Part shown: positions 12,208-24,300 of the stretch, in pieces
How the letters are laid out: the number at the start of each line of letters is the position of its first letter
Numbering within the stretch: position 1 is the stretch's first letter
Assembly (NCBI GenBank): GCA_943737045.1
Contig: CALSFV010000405.1
Location: 124,001 to 188,000, forward strand
DNA: 64,000 nt
Source: Parapristionchus giblindavisi
Lineage: Eukaryota; Nematoda; Chromadorea; Rhabditida; Diplogasteridae
Direction of reading: 5' to 3'
Translations under genes and position numbers: made by a program
The notes under the pieces: model-generated
The model's input: the letters and a program-made list of their open reading frames with translations, nothing else
Told to the model about the DNA's origin: nothing
The model's database searches: none

Positions 12208-13153
12208 CTATTACTCCGATAGAATGGAGAACTGATGGAGTGAATAGAGGCGGCTTGAAAGATATATGAGGTAGCACTCAAGAATCTGAAACGACGCAAA
12301 AAGGTTAAGGATAGAAAGATATTTATCTTAACGATGAATTACTTGATGAGGTCCGGCTTGATCACCAGTAGTTCCAGGAAATTAGAAAGTTGTAATATTT
12401 TAATTACAAAAAACCAATAGCCGTATGTGTTCTTCTAAGCGTGAATAAGTGATGTGATCGTTCAATTCAGAACGATTACTCATAATTAGGTGTCCTTTCT
12501 TCAAACAATCATTTTCTTCGCGATACACGAATTGAATGCAGAATGGCCAATCTTCTTATAGAGAAATATCATGATTGAATTGTCCCTCAATCCCTCATGA
12601 ATTCTTTGCTCGGAAAAATTCTGAGATTTTAAATTTTCTCGGAATTATTCAGTAAAATTCGGAAAATCGAAAAAATATCGGGTTATTATTTTATTGAGGT
12701 CAATAAACAATATTGTTTCCTTTACTTCTTCATATTTCGTTAGGTGAAGGTGAGAAGTGGCAATGTTGTGACTAGTAGTCAATCAAATGAGGGCTGTATA
12801 ACGCAGGTCAAATTGAAAATATGACGATTTTCAAAGGAACATCACACCACTACACCACAGCCCCTTTTATTCTCTTCACTCAAGAAACAGACAATGATTC
12901 GAAAAATCGTTTTGAGACGGAGTGTGACCAAATTTTGTACTGAATTTCTGGCTCGGCTATTGTATGCCAGGTTTTTTGGTCTTCACATATGATCTTACAA
13001 TAAGTTCAGCAAAGCCTATGCAAAATTTCGTCTTTTTTCTTGTAAAGTGATTTATTACAGTCATGTATTGTGTACTTGCGTAATTGCATTGCTACTAGCT
13101 GCTAAACAGAGAGATATTCTATCGATCCCCGCCTACTTTTTCCTCCCTTCCCT

Positions 13154-13203
<50 letters not shown>

Positions 13204-13449
13204 CAACGAACTATCTCACTTGCGCGCTCTCTCTCTCTCTAAACATAGAGACACATTTGGCTGTGGTTGGCTACTCTCGTACCAAATAAACAAGTGCATT
13301 TTATATATCAATAGTGAATATCCAACTATTTTTGCATCTTAGTTGTTCATACTCTTTTCGATCTCTCATCTAGTAGCAGATACCATTTCCCAATTAAATC
13401 CCTCATTGTATGCCCATGTTAGAGATTCTCTCGTGTCAAGAAATAACAT
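12208..13449. other. Intergenic DNA with a CT microsatellite
   Basis: Apart from the (CT)n tract near 13160-13200, I see no coding, RNA or repeat feature that I can support. Confidence 0.4.
13158..13201. repeat. (CT)n microsatellite
   Basis: A pure CT dinucleotide run of about 44 bases, with a second shorter CT run at about 13228-13240. Confidence 0.95.
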
Positions 13450-14456
13450 CATGAGTTACCATAATTACCTCACCAGCATATTTATAATAGAGAAGGAGCA
13501 TCGGAGTATTTGGATTACGCAATATATTTCTGCATTCCCTGTGACTTTTCGAAAACAAAAGCGTGGTAGAAGTGACCAAAATAGGATTGAGTCTATAGTG
13601 TTTGATTTATCATCTGCAATACATTCGAGCTCTGTTATAGTTTATGCACGAGAGTCTACAAAAATTTTCCCGATCATTGCCGAAGCAAATTTTTATAAAC
13701 GGATTCGCAATCAGTATCAAAAACTAATTCTAGTCATGGCATTGTAATCTCAAGGCCAGGTTGGGCATGATACCCTAGTGAGATGTTTCCATGTTAGAAT
13801 GTTCTTTTAATTTCAAACTTTAAATAATATTCTAACATTAAAAATACTTGGAAGTTTGATTTTAGTTCGTCCTATCCAGATTGTATGTATGTATTCCATT
13901 ATTACGGTCCTCTCGAGAAAGAATTTATATTATTTAGTGTTTGGATAACCATTATTGCCATATCAGACATTACGCAACGTCTTACATCGTGCCACTTTCC
14001 CTTTATTTATATACGTGTTTATAGCAATAGAATACGATAGGAATCAGGAAATTATCCTAACAATCTATTGTTGTTTGGGAAAAGGAAGAGAAATACACAA
14101 TACCAAAGGGGATATAATTAACACCCAATAAGTGTAAACATCCATTGTCTATTACTGTTAAATCAAAAACAAACAAGAAACATGTACACAGAAATGTTAG
14201 ACGTTCCGCAACTATCTGGAATATTTTTGTAGACTCTCATGCATAAACTCGAGATATAACGGAGATCGAATGTTTTGCAGAGATGATAAATCAAACACTA
14301 TGAAATATGATCCTATTTTGGGCGCTACTATCACGCTGTGTCTTCAAAAAGTCACACGGAATGCAGAATGCTAATGCGCAATCCTCGTAATCCGATGAAG
14401 GGAAGTATTCCTTCTCTATTATAAATACGCTGGTGACGTAATGGCGATGAGTCACT
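13450..14456. repeat. Large imperfect inverted repeat, mirrored promoter region
   Basis: The left arm (about 13450-13692) matches the complement of the right arm (about 14206-14456) over roughly 245 bases with many mismatches and small gaps; the loop is about 510 bases. Shared blocks include ATTTATAATAGAGAAGG, CATTCYSTGTGACTTTT, AGTGTTTGATTTATCATCT and GAGAGTCTACAAAAAT. The right arm lies 60-310 bases before the start codon of the protease homologue. It holds a TATAAATA box (14421-14428), a TGACGTAA and a TGATAA (GATA-type) site. The left arm is thus an old inverted copy of that promoter, pointing left on the minus strand. Confidence 0.75.
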
Positions 14457-14516
14457 TACGAAATGTGCATATTAAATGTTATGGGTCACGAGACACAATG
14501 TCGCCATCGCTATAAA

Positions 14517-16258
14517 ATGATCAAACATAATCCATGTTTCACAGCCATGCTGACTCTCTTAATCGTCGCCTCTTTTTTAACGGTCGTTCTGACCGAAGAA
14601 TGCGGAATAGTTGGTAGCCATCGGGACGTTCGATCGTCATTAACTTCTCAGGTTAGTATAGATTTATCCCTTTCATTTCATCGATTTACTTCCAGCACGA
14701 AAAGCAAATGCAAATTTCAAAAATATCCGAATTTCCATGGGCAGCTCGAGTGATCGGAAATGCAGAATGTGGAGGTAATTATTTTTCGTTTGAGTAAAAT
14801 GACTAATTATGATATTTATAATAATTCATCTATATCATTTACGATTAAAGTTAATTCTTCAGGAATAATCATCGGAAGTCAGTGGATACTCACTGCTGCA
14901 TCCTGTTGTGGTAGTACTGTAGCTGGCACGAGAGTGATTGTAGGATCGGATAAAGTGTATACTGAGGTGAATTTAGGTTTATTGCCATCACATGGAAATA
15001 TTTCTCATAATTTATTTTGTTTTTGATCAATATTGCAGCAAGATAAATACCAAAACTCTCAATTAACATTATTTACAAAATTTACATAATGTATATATAA
15101 TAATAGTAAGAATAATATTCAGGTCGATGCTACTGATGTACTTCCTGTGGAAGAGATAATTCCTGACGAAGCATATAATCACAAAGGAAGAATGGAATGG
15201 GATATGTGCCTGATTAAAGTAAGTTGCATATATTTATATCAAATATCAATATCAATATCAAACTTCTGTGTCATCAATCAATCTAATTTTGCAGCTGAGA
15301 GAACCTCTGCAATACAGCGATCGAGTTTCTCCAATATGCTTGCGATCAAAATCACAATCTGTTTTTGATATTACTAGAGCAACCGTTATCGGTTTTGGAT
15401 TTTCAACAGGTACCTTACAAAGTTCTCTGTTAATTTAAATTTGACCACGTAAGTAATTTTAGTTAATGGAACAGTTTCCACCGATTTGCGAAAGACTGTT
15501 GTGCAGATCAGTGATTATGAAGAATGCAGGTACCTAGGTGTGAAAAAAGAAAGACCAAGACTTTTTCATTTTTTTCCAGAGCAAAATACGATGATGATGT
15601 GCATATGGGGGACAAAGATTGTTTCACAGCAAATGGAATTGGCTTCAACAGAGTAAGTATCGTGTATCATTTACAATACTGGTCTTTAACTTTAAAAAAA
15701 AAATCAAAACTTTTCGTTCATTTCGCCAATTGTTGAATTCCGTTTTCCAAATTTTTCCACCGCATTTTAAACTTTTTCTCTTGCAGGGTAATACTGGCGG
15801 ACCAGTTCTCCTTTCCGATGATAGTGGAAGATGGTACCTTATAGGAGTCATTGCAGGAGAATCTTCGGACACTCCCGTAAATTCCACCGAACTTGGTGAG
15901 CGTAGGCTGCAATCACAGCAAAATATATTCATCAGAATTTATTCAATTAGCAAGCATCATACATGCTATCAATAGGAATTCTGTTCCGTTTGATAGCCGA
16001 TATTTCAAATTGCATAATGAATTACAAAAGAAACGGATGGTTTTCTTAAACAAAACTTACGCTATTGTAATAAATAATAATATTTTGAGGATACTTCACG
16101 ACTGTGAGAACCTACTGCACATGGATCAATTTTACCACGAAAGGAGATGTTTCCTGTATAACAGAACCGGCAACGCTAATCAATTCTTGACGATGGAGAA
16201 TACTGGATTGCAATTTAATCCATATTTATTAATAATTTTAGTTAATCATATTTATTAA
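14517..16258 (+). CDS. Secreted trypsin-fold protein lacking catalytic His and Ser
   Basis: Nine exons keep phase: 14517-14651, 14696-14774, 14863-14966, 15123-15218, 15295-15409, 15463-15529, 15580-15652, 15787-15895 and 15936-16258, giving 366 residues. Residues 1-26 are a signal peptide (core MLTLLIVASFLTVVLT). The S1 peptidase fold follows: FPWAARVIG (58-66), WILTAASCC (79-87), EWDMCLIK (131-138), EPLQYSDRVSPICL and GNTGGPVLL (224-232). In active enzymes these read TAAHC, DIxL and GDSGGP. Here His is Ser85, Ser is Thr226, and only Asp133 remains, so proteolysis is unlikely. I infer a binding, regulatory or decoy role outside the cell. The last exon adds a 107-residue tail with two Cys (DCENLLHM, ERRCFLY) not expected in the family. 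The ATG at 14517 starts right at the signal peptide; an upstream in-frame ATG at 14463 is less suitable. Confidence 0.8.
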
Positions 16259-18230
16259 CAGTTAGGAATTTGCATTTTAATAAATAATTGCATTTATTTC
16301 TTATTTCCTATTCTAATAAAGCTATTGTACTCTGCGCTTTTGTATTTTTGGGATATCAAAATTTAGGCAAGGTATTTTTTTTAAGTTACGAGGAAAACAC
16401 TGCGACGAAAGATCGTAATTTTATGTGAGGTTGGTTAGAGAGCGCGCCTTTTTGAAGAGGATACAAACTCTCCTGTAAATACACATTCCCTCGCTTCTTT
16501 AACCGAGATCTCCACAATCTTTGAATCTCTCTTTGCTGTTTCAAATTTTGGGCTTGATACATGAATCGTCTTTGTGGCGCCGCACAACCTTCATAAACAA
16601 ACAAATTTGCGTTTGGCTGCTGCTATTCACCCTCTCTTAGGATTGAAGTAAGGTGGAGTAATTTGATAGTGATTGATACTGAATACAGAGAGCAGTCTAT
16701 GCTCACTCATTATTTATTTGTTTTAATTTTTGATATATTGAACCTCAATTTCGTAGGAATCGGAATTTATAATATTGAATAGGTTGGTTATCATGTTTTA
16801 GTGAAAATAATGATCCTGGTATGAGAATGAGGAGAGTGAAAGTCGCGTCAAGGACACTTCAAATGCGCCTTCGTTTGTTCTTGTTAGTACGATTGAGATG
16901 TCTAGAGATCATTTCGCTTCAATCCACCCGCATTATTTAAATATCGAAATTGAATTATTTTAAGATATCTGTAAATGCTAAATTTCAACCATTCTAAGAT
17001 AGCATATTTTTTGTTGCGCATCCAAGTGCGAGTTGGTTATGTTGTTTTCATATTTCCACGGTTGTCGATTATATTACACGTTATGGAAGATGAGATATTG
17101 CCCGTTTAAGTCTTTTTCGATTCCTTTAACCGCGAAACCAACTAAGATGGATTAGATTTTAAGCGCGGTTAATTTATTTTGCTCTGTGGACATTCGGATT
17201 ATCATAGAAGGTGTGAAATGGCACCACACAAACACATTGAATATCTCCGCGCGCCTACATTCCAAGAGGTCGGAGGAATGTGATTTTAATGTATTCCTAG
17301 GTACAACTTCTTGACAGCACAATGATAAGCGTAAAAAAAGAACTACTGAAGAGACAGCACTTTTGTTAGTCTTGTATTTTCAGTTACTGTTAGTATGATT
17401 TAATGTACTGAAAACAATATTGAGCAAGGTATATGTTTTTATTCATAACCATCTATCGTAGTAGTTGATGTTTATTAAAAAAGACAAAGCCATTTTTTCT
17501 GTGATTTTTTCTGTTTTTTTTTTCTGTTTTTCTGTTTTCTGTGAATAGTATGAAATAAGTTTACAAGTATAAAAGCGTGATTCTTCATAAATATAAAGAT
17601 GACATCGACGGGGAATTCTATGTTTAAAAATCAAGACAAATAATAATACATAATAATTGTTAATAGTGTTCATTAATCAGTGTTACCACTGAAGTTCATG
17701 TGAAAGTAAAATGTTATACATCCTACTAGACTGTGAGAAATGGAAAGGACGTCATACAGAGATTTTTAACTAATCAATAATACTTTCCCCGTTTAATATT
17801 GAAAATGTATTATAAATATCATGACAGTGTAATCTGTCATTAGTATGAAATGAGTTTTCAACTATAATTTATTATTATCATAGTTAATCTAGACATTATT
17901 ATATACTCACAACAAGAAGTCACGACTTCTTGATTCACCTCTCCATAATGAAAATATGAGAATTATTTTTGTCTTGAATGACCTATATTACTCCTTCTCA
18001 ATACCGATTCACCCCTCAATTTTCCCATTCAATCTTATCAATCCTTGTGACATCTTCTTGTCTACATGCTCGACGAGTTGAGATTTCTCTTAATGCTGCC
18101 AAGAGCGATGAGAGTGTGTGTCTATTTGTCCCTCTCAAGTACGGGGGTGGAGGGAGAGATATGACAAAAGTGGGAGGAGAATCTTTCTATACCAGCCCTA
18201 TATCCCCCCTCTCCTGTCTCTCTCTCTGTG
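16259..18230. other. Intergenic DNA
   Basis: AT-rich spacer between the protease homologue and troponin I. I see no gene here that I can support. A 72-codon minus frame at 16386-16604 has no family signature. Confidence 0.4.
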
Positions 18231-18266
18231 TAGCTACAGTTGAGGACACCACAAGCAACCTCGAAC

Positions 18267-20306
18267 ATGTGCGACTTCAGGTAAGATGTTACTTTGAAAA
18301 TATTCATCATGGTATCTCACAATATTCGTTTCACATTTCAACTTGAACATTTTACTGTTAAAATCATCGTATTGAGCATAAGTGGGTAGGATTCGTTTTG
18401 CTTTACATGATGTCTTTATGACAGGAGCAATCTGCATCCACAAATTGGATACTATTTTTTACTGTATAGTGAAAGACAGAAGATTGATTATTCTTTCGCA
18501 GATATTGACATTTGTTACATCATGTACCCCATCATCTAATTTGGACGAACTATTCTCTTGGTAACATGATCCCATGATGATGATGAATAAGTGAATCGAT
18601 TATCGATTTGAAATCTCCTGGATCTCCCACTTATTCATCTCGTTTCTTAGTAGATATCGTTATGCAAACATTGGGAGACGTTTTACACAGGACGCACAAC
18701 TTGCGCGTTCTGAAGATTTCATCTGCTTGCTTAACTTGTTGAGCAATAGTGAGAAGAATTGGAGATTGCCGCATACCATGAGATATATTGATAATGAAGG
18801 TGTATTAAAGACCTTGAAACAGGTCATTAAATGTCAATCATTAGCTACAGTATTTAGTATTTATGTACATATACTGTAACTCGTATCAAAACTCTTTCAC
18901 CTTGCAGAAGGGAAGAGTCGGAGGATGAGGAGTTCGTCCCTCGTCAAGAAGAGGAGAAGCTCAGATATGGTGGAGCCCAGAATGAAGATGATGAAGAAGA
19001 AGAGGAAGGAGGAGAGGAGGAAGAGGAAGATGAGGAGGTTTGTCCGCAAATTTGATCAAAACTTAAGTAATCTTGAATTGATATGGGTTTTTCATTACAG
19101 GCTCGTAAAGTAGCCGAGCGTGAACGTAAGAAGGCTGAAGTACGTAGAAGACTCGAAGAGGCAGGAAGAATGAAGAAGGCCAAGAAGGGTTTCCTTACTC
19201 CTGAGAGAAAGAAGAAGCTCAGAGTGAGTGATCAATTTGAAAGATCAAAGATCAAAGATCAATTGGTGATTTTCAGAAGCTTCTAATGATGAAGGCTGCT
19301 GAGGATCTCAAGGAGAAGCAGAGACAATTGGAAATGGAGAGACAGAGAGTTCTCAATGAAAGAATTCTCCCTCTTCCCGATCTCGATGCTGGTACACTTA
19401 TCTTATATTATTTCAAACAAGAGATGCATTGTAGAAATTACATTGCATTAGTTAAGATCATCTAAACGGAAATAATATAGAAAAAGAATATTGTATTTGG
19501 ACTTTAAGCGACAAGGAAGCAGCGCTAGATAAAAATGCGAATAATAAGCCAATATCGAAAATTTGAGTTACACTTGCTCTACTCGTCCTTGACGATATCG
19601 ATTGTTGTATTTGTGAGAGATCATAATTCGAAATTTGCGAACAATACTACATGAATCTTACATCTCCGCACATTAATTATTTGAGAGTACTAAGAAAATG
19701 TTGTGTTTGTATATTTGTCTGTATCGTAATCCTTTTAACCTTTAGCCGATGATCTGGAAGAGATCTTCAACGAGATGAAGAGACGAGTAATCAATCTCGA
19801 GAGTGCTCACTATGACATCAACTACACTGTACGTCAGAAGGACTTCGAAATCAACGAATTGACCATTGCTGTCAACGATCTTAGAGGAAAGTTGTAAGTT
19901 TTTGTTGTTTTTTCTTAATTTTGGAATTCTGGAGATTGAATATAATACTATCTCATTGCAGCGTAAAGCCCACTCTCAAGAAGGTATCCAAGACTGAGAA
20001 CAGATTCGATAAGCTCAAGAAGAAGGAGTCATCCAAAGTTGACTTCCGTTCTAATCTCAAAGTTGTCGAGAAGACCTCCAACCTTGACGAGGTTGGTGAT
20101 CTCTCATTGTTTTTACTTATATTCCTTACATAATTTTTTACTTCTATTGGTTACATACTTTATGCCCTTGTTAGGAATCAAAAATATACATATAAATAAG
20201 GTAAAGGGGGGGGGGGTCACTGAGTCTGAAGTGACATGATTCCCAGCTAATGTTTACCCACGAACAGGAACCCGAGAAGGAGAAGAAGGCAGAATGGGCG
20301 AAATAA
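18267..20306 (+). CDS. Troponin I
   Basis: This is the inhibitory subunit of the troponin complex on muscle thin filaments; it holds actomyosin off until calcium binds troponin C. Seven exons keep phase: 18267-18280, 18908-19037, 19101-19223, 19277-19391, 19746-19893, 19962-20091 and 20268-20306, for 232 residues. Residues 1-48 form an acidic N-terminal extension (runs of Glu/Asp). Then come [20 protein letters not shown] (troponin C/T binding region), coiled-coil sequence [20 protein letters not shown], and the inhibitory region [20 protein letters not shown]. The protein ends [12 protein letters not shown]. The start exon is only 14 coding bases; a TGTGTAG acceptor at 18230 would suit spliced-leader addition 30-odd bases before ATG. 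C. elegans has several paralogues (unc-27, tni-1, tni-3, tni-4); I cannot say which one this matches. The intron after exon 3 holds GATCAAA repeats. Confidence 0.93.
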
Positions 20307-20707
20307 ACAGAAGAACGTTAATTTACACTCTTCATATTGCTCTTCTTTCACTTACATTTTCACTGTCCCGTGTCAAAGCTACAATGATCACATATCCTTC
20401 TATGTTCTTCTGTATCGTGTAATTTGTCACCATTATGTATATCTTGACTCGTCCATCATTATTGTGTGCGATAGCCTATTCTCGATAAACGATCAAATAT
20501 TATGTTTTTTTTTAAATTTATTTTTAAAACTTGATATACGGGGTGTACTGTGTATTGCTCGTACTCCTTCATTGTGTCAAACTCACAATATCTTATGCTG
20601 TCAACACTCACCCTCTGCAAAGACAATCAAAATGTCGCCCTAGGAAAGAACGTGTCCTTTTCGCATTAGGAAGACGCGTAAACTCTATGCACACGTGAGA
20701 TCAACAT
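20307..20707. other. Troponin I 3' region
   Basis: The 3' UTR and spacer before the tRNA gene. No other feature can be supported; the exact poly(A) site is not clear. Confidence 0.4.
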
Positions 20708-20779
20708 GGCTGAGTGGTCTAGTGGTATGATTCTCGCTTAGGGTGCGAGAGGTCCCGGGTTCAATCCCCGGCTCAGCCC
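20708..20779 (+). tRNA. tRNA-Pro(AGG)
   Basis: A full 72-base cloverleaf is visible. The acceptor stem GGCTGAG pairs with CTCAGCC and is followed by discriminator C. The D arm is TGGTCTAGTGGTA (A box). The anticodon stem CTCGC/GCGAG closes the loop TTAGGGT with anticodon AGG. The T arm is CCGGGTTCAATCCCCGG (B box). It closely follows the conserved eukaryotic tRNA-Pro sequence. A run of six T about 30 bases downstream could end Pol III transcription. Confidence 0.97.
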
Positions 20780-21358
20780 TATGTTTTGCGCATTTTTCGT
20801 TATTACCATCTTTTTTATCAATACTGTAACGAAATATTTGGAAGGTAGGGGAATCTGGGTACATAAATATAAAAGAACAAATCCGTTGAAGAATGATGTA
20901 GAGATGAAGCCTCATTCTTTTCTTATTCTTCTCATCTTCTTTTTCTACCTCAAGAATTCCTCCTTCTTCTTCTCTCATATTCTTCTTCTGCAGGCAGTTG
21001 TTGTTTCCTTCCAGCTCCCTCTCTCTCTCTCACTCCCTCTACCCCTCTCTATCATATACTCATCCTCCTCATCTCTTCTTCTTCTCTTCATGCCTAACCA
21101 CTTGCTCTAAGCTCATGTTCAGCTACTATCTCAATCAATCAATACTCTAGTCTGCGAATTTATGGTTGTCGTTGAGTATTCCCATGGATCATTTCTTCTT
21201 CTCAAGCACTTCCTTTCATCATTCTTCATCTTTCTGTGTCTTTCTCTCTTTACAACATTCCACGTGTGATCGCCAGATCTACAGACTTTGCTATACTTTT
21301 ATTTGATTTAGATTAATTTATCGATTTTTTTTTGATTTTTTTTATTTTCAGGACCAGC

Positions 21359-24300
21359 ATGTCCTCATACCAGGGCGAACTCAACGTGGACACTGTAAGT
21401 CTATGCTCTGTTCAATAGTAAAAGAATTTGATATATTGTAAAGCGAGTTAGAAAAGATTCTACCATATACAGAAGCCATTGTTCATCGCTATTTATTCAT
21501 GAATCCTTTTTATCTATGACATCTATGTCGACAATACAACTTAAAATATTTATTTATTTATTTATCAAATATTTTTCAAAACCATATTACTGACAAAGAT
21601 CGGAATGGATTTCAGTCGCGTATATGCGATTTCGGTTTTGTCTCGGTGGAAGTTTTCAAATAAATGAGGCTCAATTCAAATTCAAGGGAATGCCTATATC
21701 CAGCAAATAGAAAAATGTTAAAATGACTGTAAATCAAAGATCACTTTCATGACGAAAATTAGCGATAATTGTTATTGCAGACAAAACTCCACAATGGAGT
21801 TGATTTGGTCAATCGAGATGAACTTTCGCCTTCTCAGAATAGAGAACTACAGAGATTTATCGACAGTAACAATCATCTATTACAGTTCACTGATCGTGAA
21901 CTTCCTCCTGGTAAGCATCATTTCTTTTAATATTTAAATATAACTGAAATTTGTTCTCAGCATATTATACAATTGACAATGAAATTATCACATGTCATTA
22001 ACCATTTAGTCTTTATCTGGGCTCATTGCAATGCAATCAATGACAAAATAAATGGAAACAATATGTACTACAGAGCCTCCTGCTCGTCGTGCCTCAAATT
22101 ACTCATCATTGAGTAAATCACTCAATGCTGGAGCTCCCATTGAAGGATACAAGAAACTCGATCAACATTTCGGAGGAAATGAGAGCTCCAGAGGATCATT
22201 GGCGGTATATTTATTGTCACATTGCACAAAGACATTGTTATTCGTATTCCATTGAGTACTGTTGCTGAAAGAGCCCATAAGTTTTAGATGAATCATCCCT
22301 GAAATCCTTCAATTCTTGAGGAACAATTGATAAATGTTGGTAATCAATTAATGGTTAATATTTTGACTGCAGCATCGTACCAACTCTCGTTCTGCATCAC
22401 CAGAGAAACGTATCAATGGTGCATATTACAACAGAGGAGACAATAGCTCACCCTGGTCAAGTCATAGTAAGTACTTTCAAATATTTAGTTAATAAATTCC
22501 CCAAATACATTTTCAAGCTTATTGTTGATCTTTTAATCTTCAAATAACTTCAACTATTGTAACATCAATCAATCGAATCTATCAAGTTATTCAGAAACAT
22601 GCTTGGGAAAGACTTTTTTTCAAAATAGAACACATGTGGAAGTGAAACATTGCAGCGTTCCCTCGATCATCTGACGACAACTACGCTCATTATGGAAGTA
22701 TGGGTAGAAGCAATATGTTGAACAGTCCGAATGCCGATACACTAAAGAGGTACTGAATGAGTATAATACCAAATACACTCCGTACTCATATGCAAACAAA
22801 CGACGTTATCTTTTCTTTCTTTCTTTCTTTCATTCATCATGATTGTTTTTGTACCATAATCAAAGGCAGTGTACGACTATGATTATCTGTGGTCATAGAT
22901 AGCTATCATATCTATTTGAAAGATGAAATAGCTCACAAGTCCATTCCAGAAACTATACCGGAATCATTGATCTGCCACTTTTATACCCACCCTCACTTCC
23001 TCTTCCTTATCCCCTCCTCTCCTGCCACACCCTCGACCAGCCGCTTCTCTTTTATTCTCACCTGACCTCCTAAGGGCCCTCTTCCCCACTAACAGCCGCT
23101 TCATCTAGACTTCGGTCCATTCCTCCATCCACACTCCTCCTCCTACTCCTCAGTCTCTCAGACACTGTTGTTTTCGTATTGTAGGAAGGGCGTCAGTTGG
23201 TCAGATCTGGTGGGAGCCGGGGCACTCGAACAAGACTCACGAAGGAGCCGTTCACCCGTTTGTGGCTACGATAGACAAGTAATCTTTGATCTTTGATCTT
23301 TGATCTTTAGTGCCCAATCAAAGGTCCCTTCTGTTTAGTAGTGCGTGTGTTGCCTCTTTCACGTATGCTATCGGATAGATCAATCTTGCTTCTTCTTGAG
23401 TTGAGGGGGTTTATCCTCTCTATTCTCTCGTCTCTCTAACATCTTCAGTCATCCTTCTTCTATGACTCCTCCCACTCAATGTGATCCTCTTCTCTTCCTC
23501 TCTACCTTCTTCTCCCTTCTCCTATTATTAGCCCACCTTTCGATGTTCTCATTTTCGATACCTATAAATTATTCATCTCTATATCAATCCTAACACTTTT
23601 TTAACGCCGAAAGATGAACCTATTTCGCATTGTTGCCATCGATTGTGCCATCCTTTTTCAACATGATTGTTCAGGTCTTTCAATAGCCTTGTATGCATTG
23701 ATCTTAATCGTTTAAGTTCTATAAAAACATAACAAATATCGCCGTGATTTCAGTCCGACTCAAGGATGTCGTCGAACTTCGGCAGCATAGGCAACGTGAG
23801 CAGAGACTACAATATGAGTCCTGCCTATTCCACACTTGGAAAGGCAAGAGTTAGTGACGTTTGCGTCCATATTCACATTATTATATAATTATATTTTAAT
23901 CATTGATCAAAATACTAGAGCACTATTTGCACAGCTCAATAATATAAAAGAACATTTGGATAGCGTTAGAAGTAATAAGATCAATGATGATCGGGCTCAT
24001 TTTTTCATGTTAGTCATCATAGCTCAAATTCTCTTATTGTTAGTACCAACGAAAGTCTCTGTGGTATTTCTCCTTCAGTCCCATTCTAAGACCCATTCAC
24101 TCTCTCCTCAAATGATCGTAATACAGATGCTTCCTTTATATCTGCAAACGTGGATTGTTGCTCCATGGCATGGGCAGATTAGTGTGTAGTATCTATCTGT
24201 TTCCTTATTTGAAAATCTCTCTTACAAGCCTCTAACCGTCATGCGCATCAATTATTGTAGTTCTTTCAATGTTAGAACTAGATTATTAATTCACTCTTTC

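Noticed and set aside
13343..13747. A 134-codon open frame on the plus strand
   Set aside because: Most of it lies in the left arm of the inverted repeat, which is a copy of non-coding promoter DNA; no family signature is seen.
16386..16604. A minus-strand frame rich in Arg, Lys and Gln
   Set aside because: No domain, no partner exons and an AT-rich setting; not enough support.
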